The notes: a model not told the origin generated them from the letters alone. A DNA stretch of 48,481 nucleotides from Chloroflexi bacterium OHK40 (GCA_004367505.1 SFCB01000242.1:1-48481), one strand, 5' to 3'. Positions 23,667 through 34,089 are shown, counted from the stretch's first letter. Made by a program: numbers and translations.

Positions 23667-25517
23667 ATGCTGCTTGAGCTCCAGATCCGCGACTTCGCGA
23701 TCATCGATCGCCTTCACCTTCGCCTTGGCGAGGGCTTTAATGTACTCACCGGGGAGACGGGCGCTGGCAAGTCGATCATCATCGACGCTCTCGGCACGCT
23801 CCGTGGCGAGAAGGCCGATGTGAGCTTCGTGCGGGCCGGGAGTCCGCGCGCCCGCATCGAGGGTGTCTTCAGCCTCGAAGACTGCCCGGCCATCCTGCCG
23901 TTCCTGCAGGAGTACGGTCTACTGGAGGACGATGATACCCAGGTGATCCTCACCCGCGAGATCAGCGCCGAGTCCGGGCGGAGCGTGGCGCGGATCAACG
24001 GTCGTGCCGTGAGCACCAGCGTGCTGCGCGAGGTGGGGGGGCGGCTGCTCGATATCCACGGTCAGCACGAGGGTCTCTCCCTCTTTAACACCCGCACCCA
24101 TCTCGAGATGCTCGACCGTTTCGGCGAGTTGCTCCCGCTACGCGAGCAGGTAGGGGAGCAGGTGGCGCGCCTGCGGGCCATCCGCGAGGAGTTGGCCGAG
24201 TTGCGCCGCAGCGAGTCGCGCCGCCAGGAGCGGATCGAGGAGCTGCGCTTCCTGCTGGAGGATGTGCAGGCCGCAAAGTTGCGCCCCGGCGAAGAGGAGG
24301 AGCTCGCCCGTGAGCGCCAGGTGGTGCAGAACGCCGCCCGCATCACCGGGCTGGCCGGCGACGCCTACGCCGACCTCTACGGTGGCCGTGAAGGTGCCCG
24401 CGTACCGGGCCGCCCGGTGGTGGAGCTGATGGCCGGTGTCGCCGGGGCCCTCGACGAGCTCGCCCGGCTTGACCCCGCCGTGGCCCCCCTTGCCGCTCAG
24501 GCCAGCGAGCTCCACTACCAGCTCGAAGATCTCGCCCAGGCCCTGCGTAGCTACCGCCTCGGTCTCGATGTCGAGCCCGACCGGATCGATGCTATCGAGG
24601 ACCGTCTGACGCTCCTGCGGGACCTGCAGCGCAAGTACCACGCCGACATCCCCCGGCTGATCGAGCGCGCGGCCAGCGCCGAGGCCGAGATCGAGAAGCT
24701 GACTCACAGCTCCGAGCATATCGCGGCGCTCGAGGCCGAAGAAGGCGCCGCCCTGCGCGCGCTCGCCGGGATTGCCGGGGAGCTCTCGCGCCGTCGGCGG
24801 AGCGTCGGTGATGAGCTCGCCCGCCAGATCGAGGGCGCCATGGGCGATCTGGCGATGCCCAATGTGCGCTTCTACGTGAGCATCGAGCACGAAGAGGACG
24901 AGCAGGGTGTGCCGGTGGATGGGCGTCGCCTCGCCTTTGACCGCACCGGCATCGACCGGGTGGAGTTCCTGATCGCGCCGAACCCCGGTGAGCCGCTCAA
25001 GCCGCTCGCGAAAATCGCCTCTGGTGGCGAGAGCGCCCGCCTGCTCCTCGCCCTGAAGTCCATCCTCTCGCGCGTCGATGAGGTGCCGACTCTGATCTTC
25101 GACGAGATTGATGTAGGTGTGGGTGGCCGCGCCGGGCAGGTGGTTGGTCAGAAGCTCTGGGCCATCACCACGAACCACCAGGTGATCTGCATCACGCACC
25201 TGCCCCAGGTGGCTGCATTCGCCGATGCGCACTACCATATCGCCAAGGAGTTTGCCGCCGACCGCACCCGCACCAGTGTAAGCCGCCTCGACGATGGGCA
25301 GCGCGTGGATGAACTGGCCGCGATGCTCGACGGCACCCCGAGTGAGCATAGTCGCGCCAACGCCCGCGAGATCATCCAGCGGGCCACGGGCTGGAAGCAG
25401 CGTCGCCGCGAGGATAGCGCGTCGCGGACGGCGGGCGAGGCACCCGATACGGAAGACCAGCGATCGATAGCGGGGGACGCTGATGCTCGGGGGACGTTAC
25501 AGGCAACCTTGCCGTAG
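23667..25517 (+). CDS. recN: DNA repair protein RecN
   Basis: A 616-residue SMC-like ATPase of double-strand break repair. It starts MLLELQIRDFAIIDRL and has Walker A GETGAGKS, a long central coiled coil (about 155-380), the signature region KIASGGESARLLLALK and Walker B LIFDEIDVGVGGRAG, followed by VICITHLPQVAAFAD. ATG at 23667 gives the canonical RecN N-terminus; the frame upstream to 23571 is non-coding. The last 40 or so residues (after RATGWKQRR) are a polar tail not typical of the family and probably disordered. Downstream genes serve surface polysaccharides, so it is probably a separate unit. Confidence 0.95.
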   Translation: MLLELQIRDFAIIDRLHLRLGEGFNVLTGETGAGKSIIIDALGTLRGEKADVSFVRAGSPRARIEGVFSLEDCPAILPFLQEYGLLEDDDTQVILTREISAESGRSVARINGRAVSTSVLREVGGRLLDIHGQHEGLSLFNTRTHLEMLDRFGELLPLREQVGEQVARLRAIREELAELRRSESRRQERIEELRFLLEDVQAAKLRPGEEEELARERQVVQNAARITGLAGDAYADLYGGREGARVPGRPVVELMAGVAGALDELARLDPAVAPLAAQASELHYQLEDLAQALRSYRLGLDVEPDRIDAIEDRLTLLRDLQRKYHADIPRLIERAASAEAEIEKLTHSSEHIAALEAEEGAALRALAGIAGELSRRRRSVGDELARQIEGAMGDLAMPNVRFYVSIEHEEDEQGVPVDGRRLAFDRTGIDRVEFLIAPNPGEPLKPLAKIASGGESARLLLALKSILSRVDEVPTLIFDEIDVGVGGRAGQVVGQKLWAITTNHQVICITHLPQVAAFADAHYHIAKEFAADRTRTSVSRLDDGQRVDELAAMLDGTPSEHSRANAREIIQRATGWKQRRREDSASRTAGEAPDTEDQRSIAGDADARGTLQATLP

Positions 25518-25543
25518 GGGCCACTCATGAACCGCTTCCTTTT

Positions 25544-25576
25544 CTGTCCCCTGACCCCTGTCCCCTGAATCCTGAA
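25544..25576 (+). repeat. Short imperfect tandem repeat of CCCCTG(A)
   Basis: The 58-base gap between recN and the ligase gene ends in repeated CTGTCCCCTGA-type units (TCCCCTGACCCCTGTCCCCTGA, then ATCCTGA). It is a low-complexity motif with no promoter or SD sequence visible for the next gene, whose start is therefore less certain. Confidence 0.45.
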
Positions 25577-28500
25577 TGATGCACCGAGAAACACCAATCA
25601 GCCGATGGTGCGCGCGTGTGGCCGAGGCTTGCTGGCTCCTCGCGCTTACCCTCGTGCCAATCTTCTTTAATCTCTACTCCGCCCGCCACTTCGAGCCCGA
25701 TAAGGCTGTGGCGCTGCGCTCACTCGCCCTCGTCGCGGTTGTGGCAGTGCTGCTGCGCTGGCTGGATGGGTTTGTCTCCGGCGGTACGCCACCTGGGCAG
25801 ACACCCGCGCCACCACCGGCCCCCGATGACACGGCTGAGCCCCAACCCTGGTGGCGGCGCTTTGTGGCCATCCCCCTGGCGCTGCCCGTCCTGCTCTACG
25901 CGCTCGTCTACCTCGTTACGACCGCCACCTCGGTGGTGCCGGCAACAAGCTTCTGGGGCTCTTACCAGCGCCTTCAGGGTACCTACACCAATCTCTCCTA
26001 TCTGCTGCTCTTCGTCGCCATCGTGGCCACTGTGCGCGGCCGCGCCCAGATCGAGCGGATGATCACGATCACCCTGGCGGCCTCCATCGCGGTGGCCGGC
26101 TACGGCGTGCTCCAGCACCTCGCCCTCGACCCGCTGCCCTGGCGGGGCGATGTGATCGCCCGCGTGGCATCCACCATGGGGAACTCGATCTTCGTCGCCG
26201 CCTATATGATCATGGTGGTACCCTTCGCCCTCTATCGCCTCGTCGCGAGCCTGGACGCGGCCCGCGCGGCGCCCGCCGCCGCCGATGCGCGGGCCGACTG
26301 GCTCTGGGCTGCTGCCCGGCTGCTTCTGGTGCTGGCCGGGCTGATGCTGCTGCTCGCCGTGGTGAAGTTCGGGGCCGCCGTGCGTACAGTCGATTTCCGC
26401 TACTGGTGGGTCTTGCCGGGGGCCGTGGTCTGCGCAACGGCCCTGTGGTGGCTGCTCACCATTGGCATCGAGCGGCGCGAGTCCCCACCCCCGGCCTGGC
26501 CCGGCCTGCTCATGCTCGGCTTCCTGCTGCTCTTCGGCGCGCAGTTCGCGATCACGGCGGGCGCTGGCCTACAGCAGAGCGCCAGCCTGGCCGAGGCGCC
26601 CCGCGCGCTCGACTGGCCGCTCTGGCTCTTCGCCGCAGTGGCCGCAGCCGCCGCAGGCTACGGCATGGCTCTCACGCTTCCCCGCCGCCAGGCTGCGCCC
26701 TCACGGCTGGCCTGGCGGCTCCAGGCCCTGGCCGCCGCCGCTGTGGCCGCCCTGCTGCTGGTGGCAATCTTCTTCACCCAGAGCCGTGGCCCCTGGATCG
26801 GCCTCGGCGCCGGCCTCTTCGTCTTCTTCTCGCTGCTGCTCTGGCAGGCCATGCGTCGCGCTCAGGCCGCCGAGGCCAGCGCCCGGGCCCGGCGCCTGCG
26901 AGCTGCACTGGCGGCCTGGGTGGCGCTCACGCTCGCCGTCGGCGGCTTCCTGCTCGCCTTCAACCTCTCCGATGCGCCGCTCTTCGAGCGTCTGCGCCAG
27001 GTGCCCTACCTCGGGCGCATGGGCCGGCTGCTAGAGGTGGATAGCGGCACCGGGCTGGTGCGGCGCCTGATCTGGGCCGGCGATGAGCACGCCGGTGGCG
27101 CCATCGGCCTGATCACCTCCGATCCGCTGCGCGCGGTGATCGGCTGGGGCCCCGAGAGCATGTTCGTGGCCTTTAATCCCTTCTACCCGCCTAGCCTCGC
27201 TAATGTCGAGGCCCGTGGTGCCTCTCCCGACCGCTCGCACCAGGCCCTGCTCGATGAGTTGGTGACCAGGGGCGTGCTCGGCCTGGCCAGCTACCTCTTT
27301 CTGCTCCTGAGCGCCCTGGCGCTGGGCTGGCGCCTGATGCGCCGCAGCGACGAGTGGCGCTGGCAGGTGTTCTTCATCGCCTGCCTGAGCGCCGTGATCG
27401 CGAACTTCGTTGAGGGTCTCACCGGCATTCCGATTGTCTCGACGCTGACCATGTTCTGGGTGACGCTGGGGATATTGCTCACCGGTGGGGCGATCGCCGG
27501 GCACTACCGCCTCGCGCTGGCCCCGCTGAAGACGGCTGACGCCGCCGGCCAACTCCATGCACAACCCCCCGCCGGCCAGGGCCGGGAGCCGGCTCCGACC
27601 AGCCGCAGCCGGAAACGCCAGCCAGCCCAGCGCGGCGCCCCCCGTGGTGCTCCCGCCCGCCGGCCTGGCGCGGTGGCCGCTGGGCCCCTGCTCGCCTACG
27701 GCATCGTGGCCCTGGTCGCCCTCGGCGCCGTCTGGTGGCTCAACCTGAGTCCGATCGTCGCCGATATGCACTTCCAGCAGGGCCAGGGCCTCAGTGAGCG
27801 CGCCGATGTCAACCTGAACCAGCTCGTCGGCGCCCTCGATGAGTACCTGCAGACGGTGCGCGGCAACCCGCGCGAGGACTTCTACTACCTCAATCTCGGG
27901 CGCGTCCTCATGACCCTCGCCGATGGCCTGCGCTCCCAGGGCGTCGCGCTCGGCGATCCGCTCCCCGCCCCTGACCTGCGTGAACTGCTGCGCCTGCGCG
28001 ACGAGGACGCGATCGTGGGCTTTGTGCAGCGCACGCCGCCTATGGCGATGATGAGCTATGCCGAGGCTGTGCTGCTTGAAGCCCACGACCTGAACCCGCT
28101 CAACAAGGACCACTACGCCAACCTCGGCCGCCTCAACAACTTCTGGTATGACTGGACGGAGGACCCGAGCCGCCTACAGGCCTCCCTCGACTGGTACGAG
28201 CGGGTAACCCCGATCGCCCCCCAGGACGTGACGTTGCTTAATGAGCGCGCCGGGGTGGTGGTGCAGCTCGGCAATTACGCCGCGGCCAACGGCGATCAGG
28301 CCCTGGCTCGCAGCTACTACGATCAGGCCGCCGAGTTGCTCCATCGTTCTGAAGAACTGGACTCGCGCTACGCCGATACCTACCTGCGCCTCGGCGACCT
28401 GGCGCGGGTGCGCGATGCGGATCTCGACGCCGCCGTGGACTCCTACGTCAAGGCGATCAGCCTCTCGGGCGCGCTCGTAGCCAACTCGATCGACCGGATC

Positions 28501-28908
28501 TCGGCATCCCTGGCGAGCCGCCCCGATCTCGTCGCGCGCCTGCGGGACGCCTATGCTCAGCACGCCGCCGAGCAGGAGCAGCGCCTGGCCGCGCTCGAGG
28601 CCCGCAACGATCCCGCCGACGATATCGCTGGCGCCCGCGCCCGCCTGGCGCTGCTCCACACCGTTACGGGCCTGCTTGCCGTGCGCGCCGGCGATGTGGC
28701 GGGCGCCCTCCCACCCTACCAGCGCGCGGTGGAGCTTCAGCCCGCCCGGCCCGACTACAGCCGTAACTACGCGATCGTCCTGAGCGATACGCGCCGCTAC
28801 GATGAGGCGATCGCTGAGGCTCGCCGGGCGCTCGGCCTCACCCAGGATCAGCAGGCCGTGGCTGATGCCCAGCAGCTGATCCAGCTGATCGAGGCGGCCC
28901 GCCAATGA
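25576..28908 (+). CDS. O-antigen ligase/polymerase-like membrane protein with C-terminal TPR domain
   Basis: A 1110-residue protein. Residues about 1-640 hold roughly twelve hydrophobic segments and the Wzy_C/WaaL-type motif [20 protein letters not shown] in a large loop (about 550-570). A Pro/Arg-rich linker (about 655-705) and another TM (about 710-730) lead to an extracytoplasmic region (about 735-1110) with several TPR-like units, for example [19 protein letters not shown]. Wzy/WaaL proteins polymerise or transfer glycans from an undecaprenyl carrier. ATG at 25576 (or 25579) lacks a clear SD sequence. The stop overlaps the WecA-like gene by four bases, tying glycan transfer to lipid-carrier initiation. 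Confidence 0.87.
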   Translation: MMHRETPISRWCARVAEACWLLALTLVPIFFNLYSARHFEPDKAVALRSLALVAVVAVLLRWLDGFVSGGTPPGQTPAPPPAPDDTAEPQPWWRRFVAIPLALPVLLYALVYLVTTATSVVPATSFWGSYQRLQGTYTNLSYLLLFVAIVATVRGRAQIERMITITLAASIAVAGYGVLQHLALDPLPWRGDVIARVASTMGNSIFVAAYMIMVVPFALYRLVASLDAARAAPAAADARADWLWAAARLLLVLAGLMLLLAVVKFGAAVRTVDFRYWWVLPGAVVCATALWWLLTIGIERRESPPPAWPGLLMLGFLLLFGAQFAITAGAGLQQSASLAEAPRALDWPLWLFAAVAAAAAGYGMALTLPRRQAAPSRLAWRLQALAAAAVAALLLVAIFFTQSRGPWIGLGAGLFVFFSLLLWQAMRRAQAAEASARARRLRAALAAWVALTLAVGGFLLAFNLSDAPLFERLRQVPYLGRMGRLLEVDSGTGLVRRLIWAGDEHAGGAIGLITSDPLRAVIGWGPESMFVAFNPFYPPSLANVEARGASPDRSHQALLDELVTRGVLGLASYLFLLLSALALGWRLMRRSDEWRWQVFFIACLSAVIANFVEGLTGIPIVSTLTMFWVTLGILLTGGAIAGHYRLALAPLKTADAAGQLHAQPPAGQGREPAPTSRSRKRQPAQRGAPRGAPARRPGAVAAGPLLAYGIVALVALGAVWWLNLSPIVADMHFQQGQGLSERADVNLNQLVGALDEYLQTVRGNPREDFYYLNLGRVLMTLADGLRSQGVALGDPLPAPDLRELLRLRDEDAIVGFVQRTPPMAMMSYAEAVLLEAHDLNPLNKDHYANLGRLNNFWYDWTEDPSRLQASLDWYERVTPIAPQDVTLLNERAGVVVQLGNYAAANGDQALARSYYDQAAELLHRSEELDSRYADTYLRLGDLARVRDADLDAAVDSYVKAISLSGALVANSIDRISASLASRPDLVARLRDAYAQHAAEQEQRLAALEARNDPADDIAGARARLALLHTVTGLLAVRAGDVAGALPPYQRAVELQPARPDYSRNYAIVLSDTRRYDEAIAEARRALGLTQDQQAVADAQQLIQLIEAARQ

Positions 28909-29927
28909 TTCAGCTCGCCCTGATCGCGCTTGTTGCCCTTACCTTCTCCATCGTCGCCACCCCGCTGATGCGCCGGGCTGCCCTGCGCACCGGGGTGGTG
29001 GCCATGCCGCGCACCCGCGATCTGCACGTGGCGCCCGTTCCGCTGCTCGGTGGGGCCGCAATCTACACCGCCTTCGTGGTGGCGTTGCTGCTCTTCGGCG
29101 ACCGCTTCTACATCCGCGAGCTCGTGGCCATCCTGCTCGGGGCTACCCTGATCTCGCTCTTCGGCCTCGCCGATGACCGTTGGGGGCTCGCGGCGCCGGC
29201 CAAGCTCGCTGGCCAGGCTCTTGCCGGTGTCGTGCTGTTGCTCGGCGGCACGCAGGTGCAACTCTTTTCGCAACCCTGGCTGAATTGGGGCCTCACCCTC
29301 GCCTGGGTGGTGGGGATCACCAACGCGCTGAACTTCCTCGACAACATGGACGGGCTCTCGGGCGGTGTGGCGACGATCGCCGCGAGCTTTTTTCTCCTCC
29401 TGGCCGCGATGAATGAGCCGCGCCAGGTGCTGGTGGGCGCCATGGCCGCCGCGCTGATCGGCGCCTGTGCCGGGTTCCTACGCTACAACCTCAACCCCGC
29501 TACGATCTTCATGGGCGACACCGGCAGCCTCTTCCTCGGCTTCATCCTGGCCGCCCTGGCGATCAAGCTCCGCTTCCCCTCCAATATCCCCCTCGTCACC
29601 TGGATGGTGCCCGTCTGTGTTCTCGCCCTGCCGATCTTCGATACCTCCCTGGTGGTGGTCGGTCGGCTCCGCCGGGGCGTTAACCCCTTTACGACACCCG
29701 GCAAGGATCACCTTTCGCACCGGCTCCACGCGCTCGGCCTCACCCGGCGTGAGGCGGTGCTCACCTGTTACCTTCTCGCCGGCGCCTGCGGCATGGTGGG
29801 CGTGTACCTCACTCAGGCTCGCCCGATCGAGGCCTACGTGGTCGCAGGCTGCCTGGCCGTAGCGGGTGCAGCCGGGATCGCCTGGCTCGAGCGCGTCTGC
29901 CCGAGTGGGGTGCCGAGTCGCAGCTGA
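28905..29927 (+). CDS. WecA/MraY-family glycosyl-1-phosphate transferase
   Basis: A 340-residue polytopic enzyme with about ten TM helices. Family motifs visible are [10 protein letters not shown], the Mg-binding [33 protein letters not shown] and the cytoplasmic KDHLSHRL. These place it with WecA/TagO/RgpG polyprenyl-phosphate GlcNAc-1-P transferases rather than MraY. It would charge undecaprenyl phosphate with the first sugar of a surface glycan. ATG at 28905 overlaps the previous stop (ATGA). The acceptor sugar cannot be read from the sequence. Confidence 0.93.
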   Translation: MIQLALIALVALTFSIVATPLMRRAALRTGVVAMPRTRDLHVAPVPLLGGAAIYTAFVVALLLFGDRFYIRELVAILLGATLISLFGLADDRWGLAAPAKLAGQALAGVVLLLGGTQVQLFSQPWLNWGLTLAWVVGITNALNFLDNMDGLSGGVATIAASFFLLLAAMNEPRQVLVGAMAAALIGACAGFLRYNLNPATIFMGDTGSLFLGFILAALAIKLRFPSNIPLVTWMVPVCVLALPIFDTSLVVVGRLRRGVNPFTTPGKDHLSHRLHALGLTRREAVLTCYLLAGACGMVGVYLTQARPIEAYVVAGCLAVAGAAGIAWLERVCPSGVPSRS

Positions 29928-30306
29928 TGAGCGTGGCCCGCGTCCGGCACTCCCACCGCCGCGTGGCCTTCGCCTGTGGTGCCGAGCGAGCTCGATAGGG
30001 TACGGCGCCTGTTTCTGCGCGTTTGTGGCACGCCCGCGCCGGCGGGCGTCCAGGGCGGGACGCCAGCGGGCTTGCCCTCGCGTCGGGGGGCTGGGTGCCC
30101 GCTTGCGCGGGAACGACACTCCGGCGCGCGTGGGTCACGCTTGCCTCTGGCCACCGGCTGGTACGGCAGTCTGTATCCCAGCGGGACGATTACAGAAACC
30201 GGGACCCAAGAGTCGGTATACAATAGATCGTGAGGGCCCCATCGACGCAGCTGTGGCACACCTCGTCGTTGCGCCAGCGCTGGCCGCCTGTGTCGAGGAT
30301 CCCCTG
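29928..30306. other. Intergenic region with hairpins and a REP-like repeat, no gene
   Basis: ACGCCCGC-GCCG-GCGGGCGT (30030-30049) is a perfect 8-bp stem with a 4-nt loop. A REP-like copy follows at 30090-30118. TATACAAT at 30217-30224 is the likely -10 region of the folK gene. Frames read through here (including the usual SFPRKR-like translation of such repeats) are not proteins. Confidence 0.55.
30090..30118 (-). repeat. REP-like short palindromic repeat, copy 2
   Basis: The plus-strand sequence CTGGGTGCCCGCTTGCGCGG plus GAACGACA matches the reverse complement of 47201-47231 at most positions. The arms CCCGC and GCGGG are separated by a few bases. On the minus strand it translates as VVPAQAGTQ, a known artefact of this class of repeat. 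Confidence 0.55.
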
Positions 30307-30906
30307 ATGTGGTATATGCTCGGGCTCGGTAGTAACCTCGCCCCCCGCCATCACCTCCCGCTCCTGCTACGGGCGCTCTTCCAACTCTCGCCCACCCTGC
30401 ACCTCGGCCGAGTCGTACAGACGGACCCCGTGGGTGTGGTTGGTGACCCGTTCCTTAACTTGCCGGTCTGCCTGCAGAGCGATCTGACGCCCCCGCAGCT
30501 CAAGCGCTGCTGCAATGCCCTGGAGGAGGCCCTCGGCCGTGACCGGGGCGCCCCCGACAGCAAGACCCGTAGTCGTACGGCTGATCTGGACATTCTCTTC
30601 TCGCTGGAGCCCGGCGCGGGCCGCGTTTCGCCCGCTTGCCTGCCCCGGGAGCTCTATATGCGTCCGATGGTGCTGGAGTTGTTAGCCTACCTGGCGGTGG
30701 AGACGGGGCTCACGGTGCCGCCCCTTCCACCGGGTGTGTTGCTCCCCCTCGGCGACCTCACTGTTGGCGCTGCCCCTCAGACGATCGAGCTCGTCAGGGG
30801 CCACCCGAGTCCGCAGCTCACCGTAGTGCGCGAAAGCACGAGCCGCGAATCAGGAGCCGGAGAACCGCATGCGGACGGCGTTCCGACACGCTTCAGCCTT
30901 CCGTAG
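30307..30906 (+). CDS. folK: HPPK, 2-amino-4-hydroxy-6-hydroxymethyldihydropteridine diphosphokinase
   Basis: A 199-residue HPPK that pyrophosphorylates hydroxymethyl-dihydropterin in folate synthesis. The N-terminal MLGLGSNLAPRHH is the family signature, and the catalytic segment has TRSRTADLDILF with the two metal-binding Asp residues, followed by RPMVLELLAYLA. ATG at 30307 is preceded by GAGG; the open frame running upstream to 29866 crosses repeats and is not used. About 40 residues after the HPPK core (from TIELVRG) look like an unrelated tail. A pteridine-reductase-like SDR follows 131 bases downstream. Confidence 0.9.
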   Translation: MWYMLGLGSNLAPRHHLPLLLRALFQLSPTLHLGRVVQTDPVGVVGDPFLNLPVCLQSDLTPPQLKRCCNALEEALGRDRGAPDSKTRSRTADLDILFSLEPGAGRVSPACLPRELYMRPMVLELLAYLAVETGLTVPPLPPGVLLPLGDLTVGAAPQTIELVRGHPSPQLTVVRESTSRESGAGEPHADGVPTRFSLP

Positions 30907-31037
30907 ATGGTGCAACCGCTCCGCGCAATGTGCTCATGGAGCTTCAGGGGCGCAAGCATCACCCTGGCCTCGTATGGGGGCAGCGGTCGGCGCCCCTGGC
31001 ATGTGGCGTCCCACGATTGCAGATTGAGGAGCCCCCT

Positions 31038-31820
31038 GTGCCCCAGCACGGCCTGGAACCCACCTCCCGCCCGGCTGCCCTGATCACCGGCGGCGCCGTC
31101 CGGCTTGGCCGCGCGATCGCCCTGGCGCTCGCCGGTGCGGGCTACGATATCGCCCTGCACTACGGGCGCTCCGCCGACGCCGCCGCCGCGACGGCCGCCG
31201 AGATCCGCGAGTTGGGGGTGGCCTGCCACACCCTCAGCTGCGACCTGGCGGATACCACTGCGCTCCCCGGCCTCGTGCGCGATGCCCGGAGCGCCCTGCC
31301 CGGCCTGCGCGTGCTGGTGAATAGCGCCTCGGCCTACGCCCAGGCGAGCATCGCCGACACGACCCCGGAGATCTTTGACCAGCAGTTCGCCGTGAACCTG
31401 CGCGCGCCCTTCTTCCTGACCCGATCCTTCGCCCGACAGGTGGGTGCGGGCCACGTGATCAATATCATCGACAATAAGATCGCCTTCAACCAGTTTTCGT
31501 ACGCGGCCTACCTCCTGGCGAAGCAGGCCCTGGCCGACTTTACGCGCATGGCCGCTCTGGAGTTGGCCCCCCACATCGCGGTGAACGGCGTGGCGCCAGG
31601 CGTGGTGCTCCCCGCCGGCACCCGGAGCCCGGAATATATCGCCTGGCGCGTCGCTGGCATTCCGCTGGCCCGCCAGGGTACCACCGCCGATATCACCGGC
31701 GCGATTCTCTACCTGCTCGGCAGTCGTTTCGTCACCGGCCAGGTCCTGACCGTCGATGGCGGCGAGGGCCTGACCGGGGTGGGCCGCAACGCCGCTCAGT
31801 TCGATCAGGACAAGGTATGA
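31038..31820 (+). CDS. Pteridine reductase/FolM-like short-chain dehydrogenase
   Basis: A 260-residue SDR of the PTR1/FolM type. The coenzyme motif is TGGAVRLGRAIA with the Arg two residues before the last Gly (TGxxxRxG) that marks NADPH-dependent pteridine reductases. The usual catalytic Ser is replaced by Asp in VINIIDNKIAFNQF, also a PTR1 feature, and Tyr/Lys are present in YLLAK. It probably reduces dihydropterins or dihydrofolate, consistent with folK upstream. GTG at 31038 is the start because GAGGAG lies at 31026-31031; frames opening earlier have no support. The stop overlaps the next glycosyltransferase (ATGA). Confidence 0.85.
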   Translation: MPQHGLEPTSRPAALITGGAVRLGRAIALALAGAGYDIALHYGRSADAAAATAAEIRELGVACHTLSCDLADTTALPGLVRDARSALPGLRVLVNSASAYAQASIADTTPEIFDQQFAVNLRAPFFLTRSFARQVGAGHVINIIDNKIAFNQFSYAAYLLAKQALADFTRMAALELAPHIAVNGVAPGVVLPAGTRSPEYIAWRVAGIPLARQGTTADITGAILYLLGSRFVTGQVLTVDGGEGLTGVGRNAAQFDQDKV

Positions 31821-33277
31821 AGATCGTTGGCTTCTCGATCAACCCGCTCTTCCCCGACCGGGTGATCGGCGGCTCGGCCCGGCACCAGCACAGTGTGCTC
31901 ACCCACCTCGGCGAGCTCGGCCACCGTGTGACGGTCCTTTGCACGCGCCACCCCGAGGCCGTCCCCTTTCGCTGGCACGAGAACGTGGAGGTGCTTCCGC
32001 TGCTACCCTTCAAGCAGCCCTTTCCCGAACCCTATGCCGTACCCGCCTACCAGATCGCCGACGTTGTCCAGACAGTCGGCGAGCACCTGGCCGGCGCCGA
32101 CCGCTTCTACATGCACGACGGCGAGTTGCTGCTACCCTTTCTCTACCGCGACGTGCCCACGGTGATCTCGCTGCGCGACAACGTCTACCCGGAGACGATC
32201 CTCGGGAGCTTTCTCTTTGCCGCCGACCGGCTGATCGCGATTGCCGAGTATTCGCGCCAGGTGTACCTGCACACCGCCGGGCGCTTTCTCCCCGAACTCC
32301 CCCAGCGCGCGATCACGATCAACAACGGGCTCGACTTCACGCGCTTCTGCCCGGCCCCACCCGATCCCGAGCTCGCCCGGCGCCTCGGCGTGGAGCCAGG
32401 TCGCCACCACGTGGTGCTGCACCCTCACCGGCCCGAGCCCACTAAGGGCCTGGCGCAAACCATCGCCGTGGCTGACGTGCTGGTGCACCAGTACGGCTTC
32501 GAGACGCTCCGGGTGCTCGTGCCCCGCTGGTACGACGAGAAGATCTCGCCTGAGGTGCGAGCCTACTACGCTGGCGTCGAGGCCGAGCTGGCGGCGCGCG
32601 GGCTGCGTGAGCATGTGATCCTTCACGATTGGGTGCCCCTGCAGCGCATGCCCGACTACTACCGCCTGGGCGATCTGACGCTGGTGCTCGGCTCCTTCGT
32701 GGAAGCCTTCGGCAATGTGGCCTACGAGGCGCTTGCCTGCGGCACCCCGGCGATCGTCGCCCGGGTAGCCACCCACCGCTCGCTACTGCCCGACACGCTC
32801 ATCGATAAGGTACATTACGACGACACTGCGACTGCGGCGGCGATTGCCGCATCCATCCTCCGCGAGCGGCGCCGCACCTCGCTGGAGACCCTCGCCTACC
32901 TGCGCGAGCACTTCGACAGCCGGGCACAGCTAGCGGCCTACGCCTCGGCCATCCTCGGCGCGCAGCGGGTAGGGCCGGCGCCCACCCGCGTGGTCCCCCT
33001 TGGTCCGGAGACACGCTACGTGCTCCCGCCCTGGTGCTACTGCTGGGGCGACGGCATGGTCTTCCACGATTTCCACGGCCGTCACACCGCTCTGCCGGCC
33101 CTGAGTGCGCTGGCCGCAGCCAACCCTGGCGGCTTCACGGCGGCCCAGGCGGCCGAGCACGGCATCGTCGCCGACGAGCTTGCGGTCTGGCGTCGTGAGG
33201 GCTATGTGGCACCGTTACCTGAATGGTCACTTCCAGCGCTCGTGTCATCGAGCCCCGCCGTCAGGCCAGCGCGATGA
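31817..33277 (+). CDS. GT4-like glycosyltransferase
   Basis: A 486-residue GT-B glycosyltransferase. The N-terminal donor/acceptor loop is GGSARHQHSVLTHLGELGHRV. The nucleotide-sugar site has E-x7-E in VEAFGNVAYEALACGTPAIV, as in GT4 retaining enzymes. About 90 residues at the C-terminus (after ILGAQRVG) lie beyond the GT-B fold and contain PPWCYCWGDG, of unknown role. It overlaps the SDR stop by four bases, so a folate-type gene and a polysaccharide gene share an mRNA. Probably a cytoplasmic or membrane-associated enzyme assembling the surface glycan. Confidence 0.87.
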   Translation: MKIVGFSINPLFPDRVIGGSARHQHSVLTHLGELGHRVTVLCTRHPEAVPFRWHENVEVLPLLPFKQPFPEPYAVPAYQIADVVQTVGEHLAGADRFYMHDGELLLPFLYRDVPTVISLRDNVYPETILGSFLFAADRLIAIAEYSRQVYLHTAGRFLPELPQRAITINNGLDFTRFCPAPPDPELARRLGVEPGRHHVVLHPHRPEPTKGLAQTIAVADVLVHQYGFETLRVLVPRWYDEKISPEVRAYYAGVEAELAARGLREHVILHDWVPLQRMPDYYRLGDLTLVLGSFVEAFGNVAYEALACGTPAIVARVATHRSLLPDTLIDKVHYDDTATAAAIAASILRERRRTSLETLAYLREHFDSRAQLAAYASAILGAQRVGPAPTRVVPLGPETRYVLPPWCYCWGDGMVFHDFHGRHTALPALSALAAANPGGFTAAQAAEHGIVADELAVWRREGYVAPLPEWSLPALVSSSPAVRPAR

Positions 33278-33294
33278 GAGCCCGGTTCCCCTGA

Positions 33295-34089
33295 ATGATC
33301 ACTCCCAGCGCGCATGTCGTCCTGAGCATTACCAGCATTCCCGAGCGGATCGAGCTGTTCCTCGGCGCCCTGGGCTGGCTGGCCCAGCAGCGTGTGCAGC
33401 CGTGGGCTACAGTGATCTGGCTGGGCGAGGAGTCCTTCACGCCGGAGCGCCGGCGCGAGCTGGCGGCGCGCTTCCCGCTGCCGCCGGGCGTCGAGATCCG
33501 CTACCGGCCCGACCTCGGCCCGCAGACCAAGCTGCTCTACGCCCTGCGCGAGTTCGCGGGGCTGCCCATCGTGACCGCCGACGACGACGTAATCTACCCG
33601 CCGGACTGGCTGGCGGGCCTCTACGCCGCGTACCAGGAGGCCCCGGCCTGCATCCACTGCTGGCGGGCGCACCGCATTCGGCTGGCGGACGACGGCACGC
33701 TCGCGCCCTACCGGGCGTGGGAGTGGCTCGCGCCGGGTGTGCAGGGGCCTTCGCACCGGCTCTTCCCTACCGGCACCTGTGGTACGCTCTACCCCCCGGG
33801 CGCCCTGGCCAGCGAGGTGTTCAACCTGGGGGCCATGCGCGAGCTCTGCCCCACCGCTGATGACACCTGGTTCAAGGCGATGGCCCTGCTGCAGGGCACA
33901 CCCGCCCGGAAAGTGCAGCCCGACTCGGTTGAGTTTCCCCACATCGCCGGCTCGGAGCGCAAAATGCTCTGGACGGTGAACGAGGGCCGCAACGACGCCC
34001 AACTCGCCGCAGTGTTCGAGCGCTACCAGCTGTACGAGCGGCTTGCTACCCCTCCGCCCATGCCTCGTAAAGCTCATCGCGGCTCTTGA
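33295..34089 (+). CDS. GT-A-like glycosyltransferase-related protein
   Basis: A 264-residue protein with the look of a GT-A enzyme: an N-terminal strand VVLSITSIPERIELF, a metal-binding TADDDVIYPPDW (DxD-type) and a later acidic segment TADDTWFKAMAL. It resembles the small glycosyltransferase-like proteins found in capsule clusters. ATG at 33295 has no clear SD sequence, 15 bases after the preceding stop. The 3' end overlaps the 3' end of the propionyl-CoA synthase gene on the other strand by 44 bases. Donor and acceptor are unknown. Confidence 0.78.
   Translation: MITPSAHVVLSITSIPERIELFLGALGWLAQQRVQPWATVIWLGEESFTPERRRELAARFPLPPGVEIRYRPDLGPQTKLLYALREFAGLPIVTADDDVIYPPDWLAGLYAAYQEAPACIHCWRAHRIRLADDGTLAPYRAWEWLAPGVQGPSHRLFPTGTCGTLYPPGALASEVFNLGAMRELCPTADDTWFKAMALLQGTPARKVQPDSVEFPHIAGSERKMLWTVNEGRNDAQLAAVFERYQLYERLATPPPMPRKAHRGS

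Noticed and set aside
29866-30306. N-terminal extension of folK through the upstream spacer
   Set aside because: The extension translates palindromic repeats. HPPK proteins begin directly at the GLGSN region, as with ATG at 30307.
30636-31037. N-terminal extension of the pteridine-reductase-like SDR
   Set aside because: It overlaps folK in another frame and has no SDR-like sequence. GTG at 31038 has a GAGGAG element.
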